Below, one piece after another: positions 25,210-33,058 of a stretch of 36,702 nucleotides of DNA (within the stretch, counting starts at the first letter, position 1; each line of letters begins with the position of its first letter). The stretch spans positions 1 through 36,702 of the forward strand of contig NZ_AFPM01000149.1 in the NCBI RefSeq assembly GCF_000220565.1, written 5' to 3'. The notes under the pieces are model-generated. The model was not told the origin of the DNA. It was given only the letters and a program-made list of their open reading frames with translations, and made no database searches. The position numbers and the translations under genes are program-made. This stretch comes from Oceanicola sp. S124. GTDB taxonomy: Bacteria; Pseudomonadota; Alphaproteobacteria; Rhodobacterales; Rhodobacteraceae.

Positions 25210-26004
25210 TCAGGTCCTTTGGGCGAAGAAATGGTCGGTGGGGCCGTGCCCCTTGCCGACCGAGAGATGGCGGGCGCCCGCGATGGCGCCCGAGATGTAG
25301 TGCTTGGCCCGGGCGCAGGCCTCGGGCAGGGGCAGGCCCTGGGCCAGCTGGGTGGCCAGCGCCGAGGACAGCGTGCAGCCAGTGCCATGGGCGGCATCCC
25401 CGGCGATCCGCGGCGCCTCGATCCAGCTTTCGCCCGTTTCGGTGACCAGCAGGTCCGGGCTGTCCCCGCCCGGAAGGTGGCCGCCCTTCAGCAGCACGGC
25501 GCGGGCGCCGAGCGCGCGCAGGACGTGGGCCTGGTCCTGCATCCCGGCACGGCTGGTCGCCTCGGGCGCGCCCAGCAGGTCGGCGGCCTCGGGCAGGTTG
25601 GGGGTGATGACACTGGCCAGCGGCAGCAGTTCGGGCAGGGCGGCGACGGCCTCGGCGGCCAGCAGCCGGTCGCCGGATTTCGCCACCATCACCGGGTCGA
25701 GGACCACGGGCAGGTTCCGCCCGGAGAGGACCTCGGCGACACAGCGGATGATCGGCGCGCTGCCCAGCATGCCGATCTTCACCGCCTGCACCTCGATGTC
25801 CTCGAAGATGGCGTCCAGCTGGGCGCGGATGAAATCGGGTTCGATCAGCCGGGCGGCGCGCACCCCTTGGGTGTTCTGCGCCGTCAGCGCCGTCAGCACC
25901 GCCATGGCATAGCCGCCATTGGCCGAGATCGCCTTCAGGTCGGCCTGTATCCCCGCCCCGCCCGAGGGGTCGGACCCGGCAATGGAAAGGACGTTGGGGA
26001 TCAT
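25210..26004 (-). CDS. thiD: Hydroxymethylpyrimidine / phosphomethylpyrimidine kinase ThiD
   Basis: The 264-residue ribokinase-fold enzyme phosphorylates HMP twice to HMP-PP for thiamin synthesis. Family motifs are SIAGSDPSGGAGIQADLKA at the N-terminus, VKIGMLGS, VLDPVMVAKSGDRLL, TPNLPEAADLLG, LLKGGH, and the catalytic AAHGTGCTLSSALAT anion-hole block with its Asp and Cys. Length is normal. The start overlaps the thiE stop by four bases. Confidence 0.96.
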   Translation of the reverse strand: MIPNVLSIAGSDPSGGAGIQADLKAISANGGYAMAVLTALTAQNTQGVRAARLIEPDFIRAQLDAIFEDIEVQAVKIGMLGSAPIIRCVAEVLSGRNLPVVLDPVMVAKSGDRLLAAEAVAALPELLPLASVITPNLPEAADLLGAPEATSRAGMQDQAHVLRALGARAVLLKGGHLPGGDSPDLLVTETGESWIEAPRIAGDAAHGTGCTLSSALATQLAQGLPLPEACARAKHYISGAIAGARHLSVGKGHGPTDHFFAQRT

Positions 26005-26627
26005 TGCTGCCTCCAGCTGTCGGCAAGGGCGCGGGTCGCGGCCTCGGGGTCGGCGGTGGCCGAGATGGCGCTGACCACCGCGATGCCCGAGCAGCCCGCC
26101 ATGCGCACGGGCACCGTGTCGGCGGCGTTCAGCCCGCCGATGGCCACCGCCGGCACCGGCGCGGCGCGGGTGATTTCGGCCAGACCGGCAAAGCCGATGG
26201 GGGCGGCGTGGTCGGGCTTGGTCGCCGTGGCGCGCACCGGGCCGACACCGATGTGATCGACGCCCGGCGGCAGGGCCGGCAGATGCGCCAGCGTCTCGAC
26301 CGAGACGCCCAGCATCTGCCCGGGCGCCAGCGCCGCCAGTGCCTCGGCGGCATCGCCGTCGCCCTGTCCGATGTGCAGCCCGTCAGCCCCGGCCGCCCGC
26401 GCGACCTCCAGCCGGTCGTTGATCACCAGCGGCACGCCCGCCGCGCGCAGGTCCGGTAGGACGCGCCGGGCGAGGGTGGTCAGCTCGGCATCCGTGGCGT
26501 GCTTGTCGCGCAGCTGGATCATCGCCGCCCCGCCGCGCATCGCCGCCAGCACCAGCGCTGCATCGGCGCCATCGGGGGTGACGAGGTAGACGCCGGGGAT
26601 CAGCCTTGATTTCGCGGGTCCGCTCAT
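26001..26627 (-). CDS. thiE: Thiamin phosphate synthase ThiE
   Basis: The 208-residue TIM-barrel enzyme condenses HMP-PP with thiazole phosphate to give thiamin monophosphate. Motifs visible are MIQLRDKHATD (pyrophosphate-binding Arg/Lys), VPLVINDRLEVA, GADGLHIGQGD, GVGPVRATATKPDHA and VPAVAIGGL. The start is ATG 26627, overlapping the thiM stop in ATGA. The longer open frame extending to 27416 is the shadow of thiM. Confidence 0.95.
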   Translation of the reverse strand: MSGPAKSRLIPGVYLVTPDGADAALVLAAMRGGAAMIQLRDKHATDAELTTLARRVLPDLRAAGVPLVINDRLEVARAAGADGLHIGQGDGDAAEALAALAPGQMLGVSVETLAHLPALPPGVDHIGVGPVRATATKPDHAAPIGFAGLAEITRAAPVPAVAIGGLNAADTVPVRMAGCSGIAVVSAISATADPEAATRALADSWRQQ

Positions 26628-27424
26628 GCCGGGCGAACCTGCGCCCGGGCCGAGAGCGTCGCCGCGTCGATCCCGGCCAGCGCATCGACGAAGTGCATGG
26701 CGAAGCTGCCGGGGCCCTTGGCCTGCTCTGCGGCGATCTCTCCGGCCAGCCCGTAGTAGGCCAGCGCCGCCACGGTGCCCTGCAAGCGGTCTCCGCTGGC
26801 CGCGAAGGCGCCGACCACGCCACCGAGGGCGCAGCCAAGGGCCGTGACCTTCGGCATCAGCGCATCGCCATTGGCGACACGGTAGTGGGTTGTGCCATCG
26901 GTGACGAAGTCCTCGGGGCCGGTCACGGCCACCACGGCGCCGCTCTGGCGGGCAAGTTCGATGGCCGGTTCGATGGCGGCCTCGACCCCGTGCACCGCAT
27001 CCGCGCCCTTGCCCTTGGCGGTGATCCCCGCGCCGATGCCCGCCAGCGCGATCACCTCCGAGGCATTGCCCTTGATGATCGGGGGCGAGAGCTGAAGCAG
27101 CGCAGTCGAGGCGCTGTTGCGGAAGGCGGTGGCGCCGACCGCCACCGGGTCCAGCACCCAGGGGATGCCGCGTTCGCCCGCGACCCTGGCCGCGGCCTTC
27201 ATGGCGCGCAGCCAGGGCGGCGACAGGGTGCCGATGTTGATCGCCAGCACGCTGGTGATGCCGGCGAATTCGGCGGCCTCTTCCTCGGCGTGGACCATGG
27301 CGGGCGAGGCGCCGGTCGCCAGCAGCACGTTGGCCATGACGTTCATCGAGACATAGTTCGTCATGCAGTGCACCAGCGGTGCAGCGTCGCGCATGGCGGT
27401 GAGAGGGGTTCCCCAATCGGTCAT
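26624..27424 (-). CDS. thiM: Hydroxyethylthiazole kinase ThiM
   Basis: The 266-residue kinase phosphorylates salvaged 4-methyl-5-(2-hydroxyethyl)thiazole. Signatures are VHCMTNYVSMNVMANVLLA at the N-terminus, ASPAMVHAEEEAAEFA, VLDPVAVGATAFR, IIKGNASEVIALAG, AVTGPEDFVTDG and the ALGCALGGVVGAF anion-hole block. It is first in the thi operon, with AAGGAG seven bases before ATG 27424 and a TPP riboswitch upstream. With ThiD and ThiE it gives a pure salvage route. No thiC, thiG, thiO or thiS is present in the window. Confidence 0.96.
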   Translation of the reverse strand: MTDWGTPLTAMRDAAPLVHCMTNYVSMNVMANVLLATGASPAMVHAEEEAAEFAGITSVLAINIGTLSPPWLRAMKAAARVAGERGIPWVLDPVAVGATAFRNSASTALLQLSPPIIKGNASEVIALAGIGAGITAKGKGADAVHGVEAAIEPAIELARQSGAVVAVTGPEDFVTDGTTHYRVANGDALMPKVTALGCALGGVVGAFAASGDRLQGTVAALAYYGLAGEIAAEQAKGPGSFAMHFVDALAGIDAATLSARAQVRPA

Positions 27425-27506
27425 TCCGGGCTCCTTCGGGCGCGGAATGACGGGGGACCTCCCGTGACAGGCGGGCCCGCGATGAGGGCCCCCGTGACAG
27501 GAGGGG

Positions 27507-27588
27507 TCCGCGACTTCCTACGCCAGCATGATCTGGTTCAGGTTCAAAGGGTGCTTCTCAGCCCGCAACGCGGACGCCCCTGTCGGAT
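27507..27588 (-). ncRNA. TPP riboswitch (THI element)
   Basis: On the minus strand the THI-box core is plain: GGGGCGUCC, GGGCUGAGAAG, CACCCUUUGAACCUGAACC, then AUGCUGGCGUAGGAAG. It is closed by a P1-like helix, CCGAC with GUCGCGG. These match the conserved pyrimidine- and pyrophosphate-sensor loops. The element sits 83 bp upstream of thiM. The platform (27425-27506) holds a GGGCCC-N7-GGGCCC hairpin (27473-27491) and two copies of CCTGTCACGGG (27461-27471 and 27491-27501). It reaches up to the AAGGAG ribosome binding site. High TPP should reduce operon expression, probably by sequestering that site, because no U-tract terminator is visible. Confidence 0.95.
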
Positions 27589-27647
27589 GGCCTAGGGTTA
27601 ACGCCTGCCCGGGGCGGATGTCCAGAGGGCTTGTCGCGCAACGCGAA

Positions 27648-27674
27648 ACCCCCGGCGCCAAAGGCACCGGGGGT
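27648..27674 (-). terminator. Terminator-like hairpin after the omega-aminotransferase
   Basis: On the minus strand a 12-bp stem (ACCCCCGGTGCC with GGCGCCGGGGGT, one G-U pair) encloses UUU and is followed by TTCGCGTT. It lies about 50 bp after the aminotransferase stop and before the thi leader. The G-U pair is an A-C mismatch on the plus strand, so the minus strand is the working orientation. Confidence 0.75.
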
Positions 27675-27724
27675 GGCGTTCCGTGTCTGGTCCTGCCGCA
27701 GTCCGTCTGCGGCCCCGGGCGCTG

Positions 27725-29095
27725 TCAGCCCAGCACGTCCTTCACCGAGTTGGCCAGCTTGCCGGCGATCTCCTCGGCCTCGGCCTCGGTCAGGCAGAAG
27801 GGCGGGGCGAAGCCCAGGATATCGCCCTGCGGCATGGCGCGGCTGATCACGCCCCGGCCCAGCAGGGCGGCGTTGACGGCAGCGCCGACGCCGCGCTTGG
27901 GGTCGAAGAAGCTGCGCCCCTCGCGCTCTTCGACGAACTCGACGGCGCAGAGCAGGCCCTGGCCGCGGATGTCGCCGACATTGGGGTGATCGCCCAGGGC
28001 ATCGCTCAGCGCGGCCTTCAGGTGCGCGCCGACCTTGCCGGCGTTCCCGACCAGCCCCAGCTCGTCGATCAGCTTCAGGTTGGCGACACCCGCCGCCGCC
28101 CCGATGGGGTGGGCCGAGTAGGTCCAGCCGTGTCCGATCGGGCCGTTCTCGTCGGTGCCCTGCTCCAGCACCTTCCACATCTTTTCGCCCACGATCGAGC
28201 CCGAGAGCGGCGCATAGGCCGAGGTCAGACCCTTGGCGATGGTGATCAGGTCTGGCCGCATGCCGTAGTGATCCGAGCCGAACATCGAGCCGAGCCGTCC
28301 GAAGCCGGTCACCACCTCGTCGGCGATCAGCAGGATGTCGTGGCGGTCCAGCACCTCCTGGATCGCGGGCCAGTAGCCTGCGGGCGGGGGCACGAGGCCG
28401 CCGGTGCCAAGCGCCGGTTCGCCGATGAAGGCGGCGATGGTGTCGGCACCCTCACGCGCGATCAGCTCTTCCAGCGAGGCCACGCACTGGGCGACGAAAT
28501 CGGCCTCGGACTGGTTCAGGTCCTTGCGGCGGAAGTAATAGGGCGCATCGGTGTGCAGCACGCGGTCCAGCGGCAGGTCGAACTTCTTCTGGAAGGCCTC
28601 CAGCCCGGTCAGCGAGCCGGTCATCAGGCCCGAGCCGTGGTAGCCACGCCAGCGCGAGATGATCTTCTTCTTCTCGGGCAGGCCACGGATGTTGTTGTAG
28701 TACCAGACCAGCTTGATGTTGGTCTCGTTCGCGTCCGAGCCGCCGAGGCCGAAATAGACCTTGGACATGCCCGCGGGCGCGCGGTCGAGGATCATCTTCG
28801 CAAGCGTGATCGAAGCCTCGGTGCCGTGACCGACATAGGCGTGGTAGTAAGCCAGCTCCTTGGCCTGGGCCGCGATGGCCTCGGCGATCTCGGGGCGGCC
28901 ATAGCCGACGTTCACGCAGTAGAGACCGGCGAAGGCATCCAGCAGGCGGTTGCCCGCGCTGTCCTCGATATGGCAGCCCGAGCCGCCGGTGACGACGCGC
29001 TGCGCCAGGTTGCCCCGGGCGAATTCCGCCAGGTGGGTGGAGGGGTGGAAGAAGTTCTCGCGGTCCCAGTCTTCCAGTTGCGTGTTCTTCAGCAT
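27725..29095 (-). CDS. Class III omega-aminotransferase (amine/GABA:pyruvate type)
   Basis: The 456-residue, fold-type I PLP aminotransferase is of the omega (class III) group. [17 protein letters not shown] and [15 protein letters not shown] form the PLP-phosphate cup. [18 protein letters not shown] follows, then [16 protein letters not shown] with the Asp that contacts the pyridine N, and [16 protein letters not shown] with the Schiff-base Lys. It resembles bacterial putrescine, beta-alanine or GABA:pyruvate aminotransferases of about 450-460 residues. AGAGGACG lies just before ATG 29095. It follows the aldehyde dehydrogenase by 51 bp in the same direction, giving an amine-to-acid pair: transaminate to a semialdehyde, then oxidise. 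Substrate preference cannot be fixed from motifs. Confidence 0.92.
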   Translation of the reverse strand: MLKNTQLEDWDRENFFHPSTHLAEFARGNLAQRVVTGGSGCHIEDSAGNRLLDAFAGLYCVNVGYGRPEIAEAIAAQAKELAYYHAYVGHGTEASITLAKMILDRAPAGMSKVYFGLGGSDANETNIKLVWYYNNIRGLPEKKKIISRWRGYHGSGLMTGSLTGLEAFQKKFDLPLDRVLHTDAPYYFRRKDLNQSEADFVAQCVASLEELIAREGADTIAAFIGEPALGTGGLVPPPAGYWPAIQEVLDRHDILLIADEVVTGFGRLGSMFGSDHYGMRPDLITIAKGLTSAYAPLSGSIVGEKMWKVLEQGTDENGPIGHGWTYSAHPIGAAAGVANLKLIDELGLVGNAGKVGAHLKAALSDALGDHPNVGDIRGQGLLCAVEFVEEREGRSFFDPKRGVGAAVNAALLGRGVISRAMPQGDILGFAPPFCLTEAEAEEIAGKLANSVKDVLG

Positions 29096-29146
29096 GTCGT
29101 CCTCTTTCTTCTGAATTCTGCTTTTGCCGGCGGGGGAGGCCCGGCC

Positions 29147-30616
29147 TCAGGCCCAGTCGCGGCAGACGTATTTGACCTCGGTGAAGGCTTCGAGGCCCTG
29201 GCGGGCGCCTTCGCGGCCCACCCCGGATTGCTTCATGCCGCCGAAGGGGATCGGCGCGCCGGTGACCTTGGTGCGGTTGACGGCGACCATGCCGAACTCC
29301 AGCCCGCGCGACAGGCGGTAGATGCGGCGCGGGTCCAGCGTGTGGACATAGGCGACAAGTCCGTATTCGGTGGCATTGGCGCGGGAAAGCGCCTCGTCCT
29401 CGGTATCGAAGGGGGCGATGGCGGCGACGGGGCCGAAGGTCTCTTCGCTCATGATCAGCGCCTCGGCAGGGACGTCGGCCAGCACCGTCGGCTGGTAGAA
29501 GAGCGGCCCCAGATCGTCGCGCTTGCCGCCGGTCAGCAGCGTCGCGCCCTTTGCCACCGCATCGGCCACCTGGCTTTCCTGCTTGGCCACGGCGCCCTCG
29601 TTCATCAGCGGGCCGATATCGGGATCTTCCATGCCGGTGCCGAGAGTCAGCGCCTTGGTGGCCTCGGTGAAGCGGCGGCAGAATTCCTCGTAGACCGGAC
29701 GTTCGACCAGGAAGCGGTTGGCGCCCAGGCAGTCCTGCCCGGAGGTGGCGAACTTGGCCTTGATCGCCTCGGAGACGGCGCGGTCCATGTCGGCATCGGC
29801 GAAGACGATGAAGGGGGCGTGGCCGCCCAGCTCAAGCACCAGCCGCTTCACCGTCGCGGCGGACTGGCGGTAGAGCAGCCGCCCGACCTCGGTCGAGCCG
29901 GTGAACGAGAGCGCCCGGATGCGCTTGTCCTCCATCCAGCGCCCGACGATCTCGGGGGCCTTGCCGGTCACCACGTTGAAGACGCCATCGGGCAGCCCGG
30001 CCTGCTGGGCCAGCTCGGCCAGGGCCAGTGCCGAAAGCGGCGTTTCGGCAGAGGGGTGGACGACCACGGTGCAGCCAGCCGCCAGCGCGGCGGCGGCCTT
30101 GCGCGTCACCATGGCCGAGGGGAAGTTCCACGGCGTGACGAGGGCAGCGACACCGAGCGGTTCGCGCCAGATCTCGACCTCGGCATCGGGCAGGTGGCTG
30201 GTGACGCCCTCGATGTTGGGGCGCTTGGTCTCTTCGGCGTAGAACTCGATGAAGCCGGCGCCGTAGTCGATTTCGCCGCGCGCTTCAGAGAGGGGCTTGC
30301 CCTGTTCCAGCACCATGATGCGGGCCAGTTCCTCCTTGTGGGCCAGCACGAGGTCGTGCCAGCGGCGCAGGATGCGGGCGCGGTCCTGCGGCAGGGTGGC
30401 GGCCCAGGCGGGGAAGGCTGCCGAGGCGGCATCGACGGCGGCCTGCGCCTGGTCGGCGCTCAGGCTGGCGACCTGGCAAAGCTCACCGCCATCGGCGGGG
30501 TTGGTGACGGCAAAGCTGGCACCGTCCTCGCCTTCGATCCATTGGCCGCCGATATGGCTGCGGCGGTTGATCAGCAGGCTTTCGGCGATGGTGCAGGAGA
30601 TCTCGGAGATATGCAT
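29147..30616 (-). CDS. gabD: NAD(P)-dependent succinate-semialdehyde-type dehydrogenase GabD
   Basis: The 489-residue aldehyde dehydrogenase is of the GabD class. TPWNFPSAMVTRKAAAALAA gives the cofactor cleft, FTGSTEVGRLL the Rossmann contact, VLELGGHAPFIVF the general-base Glu, and ATSGQDCLGANRF the nucleophilic Cys. EETFGPVAAI is near the C-terminus. It oxidises succinate semialdehyde (or a similar semialdehyde) to the acid. ATG 30616 is chosen, with AAGGGAG upstream. A farther start at 30700 adds a basic, Pro-rich stretch not found in the family. It lies between an Lrp regulator and an omega-aminotransferase in one direction. Confidence 0.92.
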   Translation of the reverse strand: MHISEISCTIAESLLINRRSHIGGQWIEGEDGASFAVTNPADGGELCQVASLSADQAQAAVDAASAAFPAWAATLPQDRARILRRWHDLVLAHKEELARIMVLEQGKPLSEARGEIDYGAGFIEFYAEETKRPNIEGVTSHLPDAEVEIWREPLGVAALVTPWNFPSAMVTRKAAAALAAGCTVVVHPSAETPLSALALAELAQQAGLPDGVFNVVTGKAPEIVGRWMEDKRIRALSFTGSTEVGRLLYRQSAATVKRLVLELGGHAPFIVFADADMDRAVSEAIKAKFATSGQDCLGANRFLVERPVYEEFCRRFTEATKALTLGTGMEDPDIGPLMNEGAVAKQESQVADAVAKGATLLTGGKRDDLGPLFYQPTVLADVPAEALIMSEETFGPVAAIAPFDTEDEALSRANATEYGLVAYVHTLDPRRIYRLSRGLEFGMVAVNRTKVTGAPIPFGGMKQSGVGREGARQGLEAFTEVKYVCRDWA

Positions 30617-30685
30617 GGACGCGGGCTCCCTTCTGTTCGGGGGCAGCATCGCAGGGCCTCGCGGCGGATGGGGCCGAAGTGCAGC

Positions 30686-30717
30686 GCGCCGGCGGGCCAA
30701 ACAGCGGCCCGTGGCGC
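30686..30717 (-). terminator. Stem-loop between the Lrp and gabD genes
   Basis: Two-part stem: GCGCC (30686-30690) with GGCGC (30713-30717), and CGGGCC (30693-30698) with GGCCCG (30706-30711), with a 7-base loop. It lies about 23 bp after the Lrp stop, without a U-tract. It may end the regulator mRNA or act as a spacer hairpin. Confidence 0.5.
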
Positions 30718-30739
30718 GGGGGGCAGCACGTTTGGGCTG

Positions 30740-31234
30740 TCAGCCCCGCGCGAAGGCGTCGCCGAACAGCAGGTCCAGCGGCGGCAGGCCGGGGCCCTTC
30801 ACCGGCTTGGTCACGATATAGGTGAAGTACCGCGCCAGCCCGATGCGGGCTTCCAGCATGTGGTCGATCAACGCCTGATAGCTCTCGATGTCGCGGGTGA
30901 CGATCTGCAGCAGGTAGTCGAAACCGCCGCCAAGGGCCCAGCAGGCCACGACCTCTTTAAGGCCCTGCACCGCCTGTTCGAACCCCTGGAACGAGGCCGC
31001 CTTGTGTTCGCCAAGTTCGGCGGCGACGAAGACGGTGACCGAGGGGCCCAGCCTGCGCAGGTTCAGCCGCGCGCCGTAGCCCTCGATCAGCCCGGCCTTC
31101 TCAAGCCGCTTCAGCCGCGTCCATGTCGGCGAGGGAGACAGGCCGATCTGTTCGGCAAGCTCGACCTTGGTGATCCGGCCATTGGCGGCCACGGCCTTCA
31201 GGATGGCAAGATCGCGCGCGTCCAGTGCAGTCAT
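30740..31234 (-). CDS. Lrp/AsnC-family transcriptional regulator
   Basis: The 164-residue protein has an N-terminal helix-turn-helix (LDARDLAILKAVAANGRITK, then LAEQIGLSPSPTWTRLKRLEKAGLI) and a RAM sensing domain (VTVFVAAELGEHK and the GGGFDYLLQIVTRD block). The start is placed at ATG 31234, where Lrp homology begins. An ATG at 31279 would add a Pro-rich stretch without support. Neither has a strong ribosome binding site. It precedes gabD and the omega-aminotransferase in the same direction, so it probably regulates amine or amino-acid breakdown by them. On the other side it is divergent from the siderophore-interacting protein gene. Confidence 0.9.
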   Translation of the reverse strand: MTALDARDLAILKAVAANGRITKVELAEQIGLSPSPTWTRLKRLEKAGLIEGYGARLNLRRLGPSVTVFVAAELGEHKAASFQGFEQAVQGLKEVVACWALGGGFDYLLQIVTRDIESYQALIDHMLEARIGLARYFTYIVTKPVKGPGLPPLDLLFGDAFARG

Positions 31235-31365
31235 CGCAGTCGGGTCCGGTGGGTTGGGGCAGGGCGGTTCATCCTCCATGGCACAGGGGCGCAGGGGTTT
31301 GAAGGGGAAACCGATATCGTCCGGCGCCCGGGCGGGCAGCCTGCCGCGCCTTGCGTGCGAAATTC

Positions 31366-31394
31366 TTGACGGTTTTGCTAGGTTTTGCTACGCC
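31366..31394 (+). promoter_or_regulatory. Putative promoter of the SIP gene with a 10-bp tandem repeat
   Basis: TTGACG (31366-31371) and the weak hexamer TACGCC (31389-31394) are spaced by 17 bases. The spacer is made of two abutting exact copies of GGTTTTGCTA (31371-31380 and 31381-31390). Head-to-tail 10-bp repeats place two identical contacts on one DNA face, as expected for an AraC-type activator. An AraC gene lies 2.5 kb downstream. A weak GGTTT/AAACC palindrome is at 31296-31312. Confidence 0.45.
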
Positions 31395-31448
31395 GCACCC
31401 GACGGCCCGCCGCGTGCGGGTTCCCGGACCCGGCAGAAAGGCGCGCCC

Positions 31449-32522
31449 ATGAACATGTCCTCCGACCCGCAGAGCTTTTCGATGGACGCGCTGATCACCT
31501 GCATCGACGGCCCGGCGACCTTCGCCGCCCTGCGCGCCCGCAGCCTGGAATACGGCGTGGTGCAGGAAGACCGCCCGGGCCGTTTCGCCTGCACGACCTC
31601 GGTCGGCCTCGTCGACCTGCGCCAGGATGAGCGCGGGCTGGTGCTGGGGGTGCGGGCGCGCGATGCGGGCACCCTGCAGATGATGCGCGACACGGTCTTC
31701 CACCTGACCGAAGAGCTGGAGGGCATCAGCGGCGTCGCCTGGGCCGGAGAGGCGACCCGACCAGCGACGGATAGCCCCTCGCTGCCCGCCAACTTCCGCC
31801 TTGTCACGGTGACCGGCGCCTGGCGGATCAACCGCGATTTCATCCGGCTGCGGGTCAGCGGCGAGACCCTTGCCCCCTTTGCCGAGACCGGCATGCACTT
31901 CCGCCTGGCCATCCCCGCGCCGGGTCGTACCCCGGTCTGGCCCCATGTCACCCCCGAGGGCCGCACGCGCTGGCCCGAGGGTGAGGACAAGCTGCACAAC
32001 CCCGCCTACACCATCGTCGCGGTCTCGCCCGAAGAGGGCTGGATCGAGTTCGACGTCTACACCCATGGCCGTGGCCCGACCTGCGCCTGGGCCGAGGGCC
32101 TGCTGGCCGGCACCGAGCCGCGCATCCAGGTGGGGCTTGCCGGACCCGGCGGGGGCTGGTTCCCCCAGACCGACGACCTGCTGATCGGCGGCGACGAGAC
32201 CGCCCTGCCGGCCATCCTGCGCATCCTCTCGCACCACGAGGGCCGGGCCCGGGCGGTGATCGAACTGGCCGACGAAGCCGCCCAGGAGGCGATCCCCGAG
32301 GATATCCGCCCGCTGGTCGAGGTGCTTTGCCGCGACGCCGGAGGCTCGGCGGCGGACTGGCTGGAAGCGCGGGTGGATCAGCACGGCACGCCCGGCTTCC
32401 TCTGGTTCGCGGGCGAGACCACGGCGGCGCAGCGCCTGCGTGCGCGAATGCGCGAGGACTGGAAGCTGCCGCGCGGCGCGCATTACCTCTCGGCCTACTG
32501 GACTGACACGCCAGCGGCCTAG
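31449..32522 (+). CDS. Siderophore-interacting protein (FAD-dependent ferric reductase) with N-terminal DUF2218
   Basis: The 357-residue protein has two domains. Residues about 10-95 match DUF2218 (RSLEYGVVQEDRPGRFACTT and the following basic/hydrophobic pattern). Residues about 110-350 are the SIP ferredoxin-reductase-like fold, with HNPAYTIV for FAD binding, FDVYTHGRGPTCAWAEGL, GPGGGWF and LLIGGDETALPAILRIL for the NAD(P)H site. It ends with the family's LPRGAHYLSAYWT motif. SIPs reduce and release iron from imported ferric siderophores in the cytoplasm. The start is ATG 31449, with AGAAAGG upstream. The stop shares a CTAG with the stop of the convergent ATPase remnant. Its transporter partner is broken. 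Confidence 0.92.
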   Translation: MNMSSDPQSFSMDALITCIDGPATFAALRARSLEYGVVQEDRPGRFACTTSVGLVDLRQDERGLVLGVRARDAGTLQMMRDTVFHLTEELEGISGVAWAGEATRPATDSPSLPANFRLVTVTGAWRINRDFIRLRVSGETLAPFAETGMHFRLAIPAPGRTPVWPHVTPEGRTRWPEGEDKLHNPAYTIVAVSPEEGWIEFDVYTHGRGPTCAWAEGLLAGTEPRIQVGLAGPGGGWFPQTDDLLIGGDETALPAILRILSHHEGRARAVIELADEAAQEAIPEDIRPLVEVLCRDAGGSAADWLEARVDQHGTPGFLWFAGETTAAQRLRARMREDWKLPRGAHYLSAYWTDTPAA

Positions 32523-33058
32523 GCCCCGGAGGCCGCCTCCATCCGGGCCCCTGGCCCGTTCCCGGCCAGCATCCCGTGCCGCCCGAGCGGCAGCATCATC
32601 GGCCGCCCCGAGACCGGGTCGGCGATGATCCGGTTCTTCAGCCCGAAGACCTCGTCCACGTTGTCTTCGGTCAGCACCTCCTCGGCGCTGCCCTTGGCGT
32701 GGATGCGCCCGTCACGCCGGGCGACCAGCCGGTCGGCGTAGTTCACCGCAAGGTTGAGGTCGTGCAGCACCATCACGACGGTCGTGCCCCGGTCACGGTT
32801 GAGGTCGCAGAGCAGGTCCAGCACCTCGACGTGGTGCGCGATATCAAGATGGGTCGTCGGCTCGTCCAGCAGCAGGATGTCGGTGTCCTGGGCCAGGGCC
32901 ATGGCGCTCCAGACCCGCTGGCGGTGCCCGCCGGACAGCTCGTCAACGGCGCGGTCAGCCAAGGCTTCGTTGCCCGTGGCCTCCAGCGCGCGGGCCAGGG
33001 CGGCCTCGTCCTCGGGGCGTCAGCGGGCGAAGAGGCCCTGGTGCGGATGCCGCGCCGC
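32519..33058 (-). pseudogene. Truncated siderophore ABC ATPase (FecE/FhuC type), remnant
   Basis: The surviving frame runs from ARHPHQGLFAR through SGGHRQRVW (signature, Gln replaced by His), LLLDEPTTHLD (Walker B) and MVLHDLNLAV (H-loop) to the normal C-terminus. This is about 178 codons of the usual 255-270. Walker A and the first third are gone, replaced at about 33050-33071 by the 3' end of an AraC gene. A TGA at 33022-33020 interrupts the frame between FAR and RPEDEA, where Trp is usual. The longest open piece (TTG 32962 to 32519) is only 147 residues and cannot bind ATP without Walker A. No permease or binding-protein gene remains nearby. Confidence 0.85.

Noticed and set aside
24073-26256. 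727-codon plus-strand open frame opposite thiZ, thiY and thiD
   Set aside because: Antisense shadow of three clear thi genes; low-complexity composition.
26628-27416. Upstream extension of the thiE frame to 27416
   Set aside because: It is the shadow of thiM. ThiE homology begins after ATG 26627, and that start overlaps the thiM stop as usual in coupled operons.
27683-31369. Plus-strand open frame of 1228 codons opposite the aminotransferase, gabD and Lrp genes
   Set aside because: Its product is rich in His, Gln, Arg and Gly without any domain. It is the mirror frame of three well-supported minus-strand genes in GC-rich DNA. Its length is striking but explained by codon bias.
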